From Candidatus Melainabacteria bacterium (GTDB lineage: Bacteria; Cyanobacteriota; Vampirovibrionia; Obscuribacterales; Obscuribacteraceae): a DNA stretch of 5,023 nt. The stretch is from positions 1 through 5,023 of the forward strand of contig PSRH01000254.1 in assembly GCA_003175915.1 (NCBI GenBank). Reading direction: 5' to 3'. Under the pieces are notes generated by a model, which had not been told where the DNA came from, searched no databases, and saw only the letters and a program-made list of their open reading frames with translations. A program made the translations under genes and the position numbers. Shown piece after piece: positions 4,921-5,023 of this stretch; position 1 is the stretch's first letter, and every line of letters starts with the position of its first letter.

Positions 4921-5023
4921 TTTCCTCAATTTATCCAGAAACGCTTATGTACAGTTATGTATCTTTTCGCGGACATCGGGAACCTCGCGCATACTGATTT
5001 TTGTGATTTGCCTTTGCGTAGTT

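Larger units (their letters stand above)
4466..5023. other. Long region downstream of the sigma gene without a recognisable gene
   Basis: 558 bases to the window edge with no recognisable protein, tRNA, tmRNA, RNase P RNA or signal-recognition RNA signature. It is rich in short inverted repeats: 4491-4508, 4557-4566 (GTGAATTCAC), 4631-4657, GTTACC/GGTAAC (4719-4724 and 4747-4752), and 4813-4849 with the palindrome GCGCTAGCGC inside. TTATGTA occurs twice ten bases apart (4945-4951, 4955-4961). A 46-codon minus-strand ORF lies at 4780-4920. The right end could be the upstream region of a gene beyond the window. Confidence 0.6.

Noticed and set aside
4466..5023. A tRNA, tmRNA, RNase P RNA or SRP RNA gene in the right-hand gap
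   Set aside because: No T-loop GTTCRANNC box, no RNase P or tmRNA conserved segments, and no cloverleaf pairing could be found by eye.

Overview
The window holds three confident genes and two long stretches without a convincing gene. The TolC-type protein implies a bacterium with an outer membrane. Base composition looks moderate, with no strong GC bias. A beta-1,3-glucanase-like enzyme of family GH17 carrying a binding-type module, an orphan TolC-like exporter and a stand-alone ECF sigma factor would fit an environmental Gram-negative. A Melainabacteria/Obscuribacter-like cyanobacterial relative is one possibility, but this is a weak impression because no marker gene is present.

Layout: (1) 1-1485, + strand: the 3' part of a secreted GH17-like glycoside hydrolase. 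Its frame is open to the left edge, so the true start lies outside the window. After the catalytic domain come a beta-sandwich module, a proline-rich linker and a very basic, repetitive C-terminal tail. (2) 1486-1592: a short convergent gap with a nested inverted repeat. (3) 1593-3230, - strand: a TolC/OEP-family outer-membrane efflux protein with a signal peptide. (4) 3231-3853: a divergent 623-base region with a good sigma-70-like promoter facing the sigma gene. On the other strand it has a 29-codon ORF behind a purine-rich Shine-Dalgarno sequence, followed by a hairpin, all upstream of the tolC-like gene. (5) 3854-4465, + strand: an ECF sigma-70 factor. (6) 4466-5023: 558 bases with several inverted repeats, possible terminators and one 46-codon minus-strand ORF, but no recognisable gene and no anti-sigma gene.

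The genes do not form one operon. The hydrolase and the tolC-like gene converge, and the tolC-like gene and the sigma gene diverge. The hydrolase probably acts at or outside the cell surface on a beta-glucan. The TolC-like protein would be the outer-membrane exit duct of a type I secretion or efflux system whose inner-membrane partners are elsewhere. Whether the sigma factor controls its divergent neighbour cannot be decided from this sequence. I found no mobile element, CRISPR array, tRNA or rRNA. No clearly new system is evident; the best leads are the tail of the hydrolase, the possible leader ORF before the tolC-like gene, and the His-rich linker of the anti-sigma-less sigma factor.
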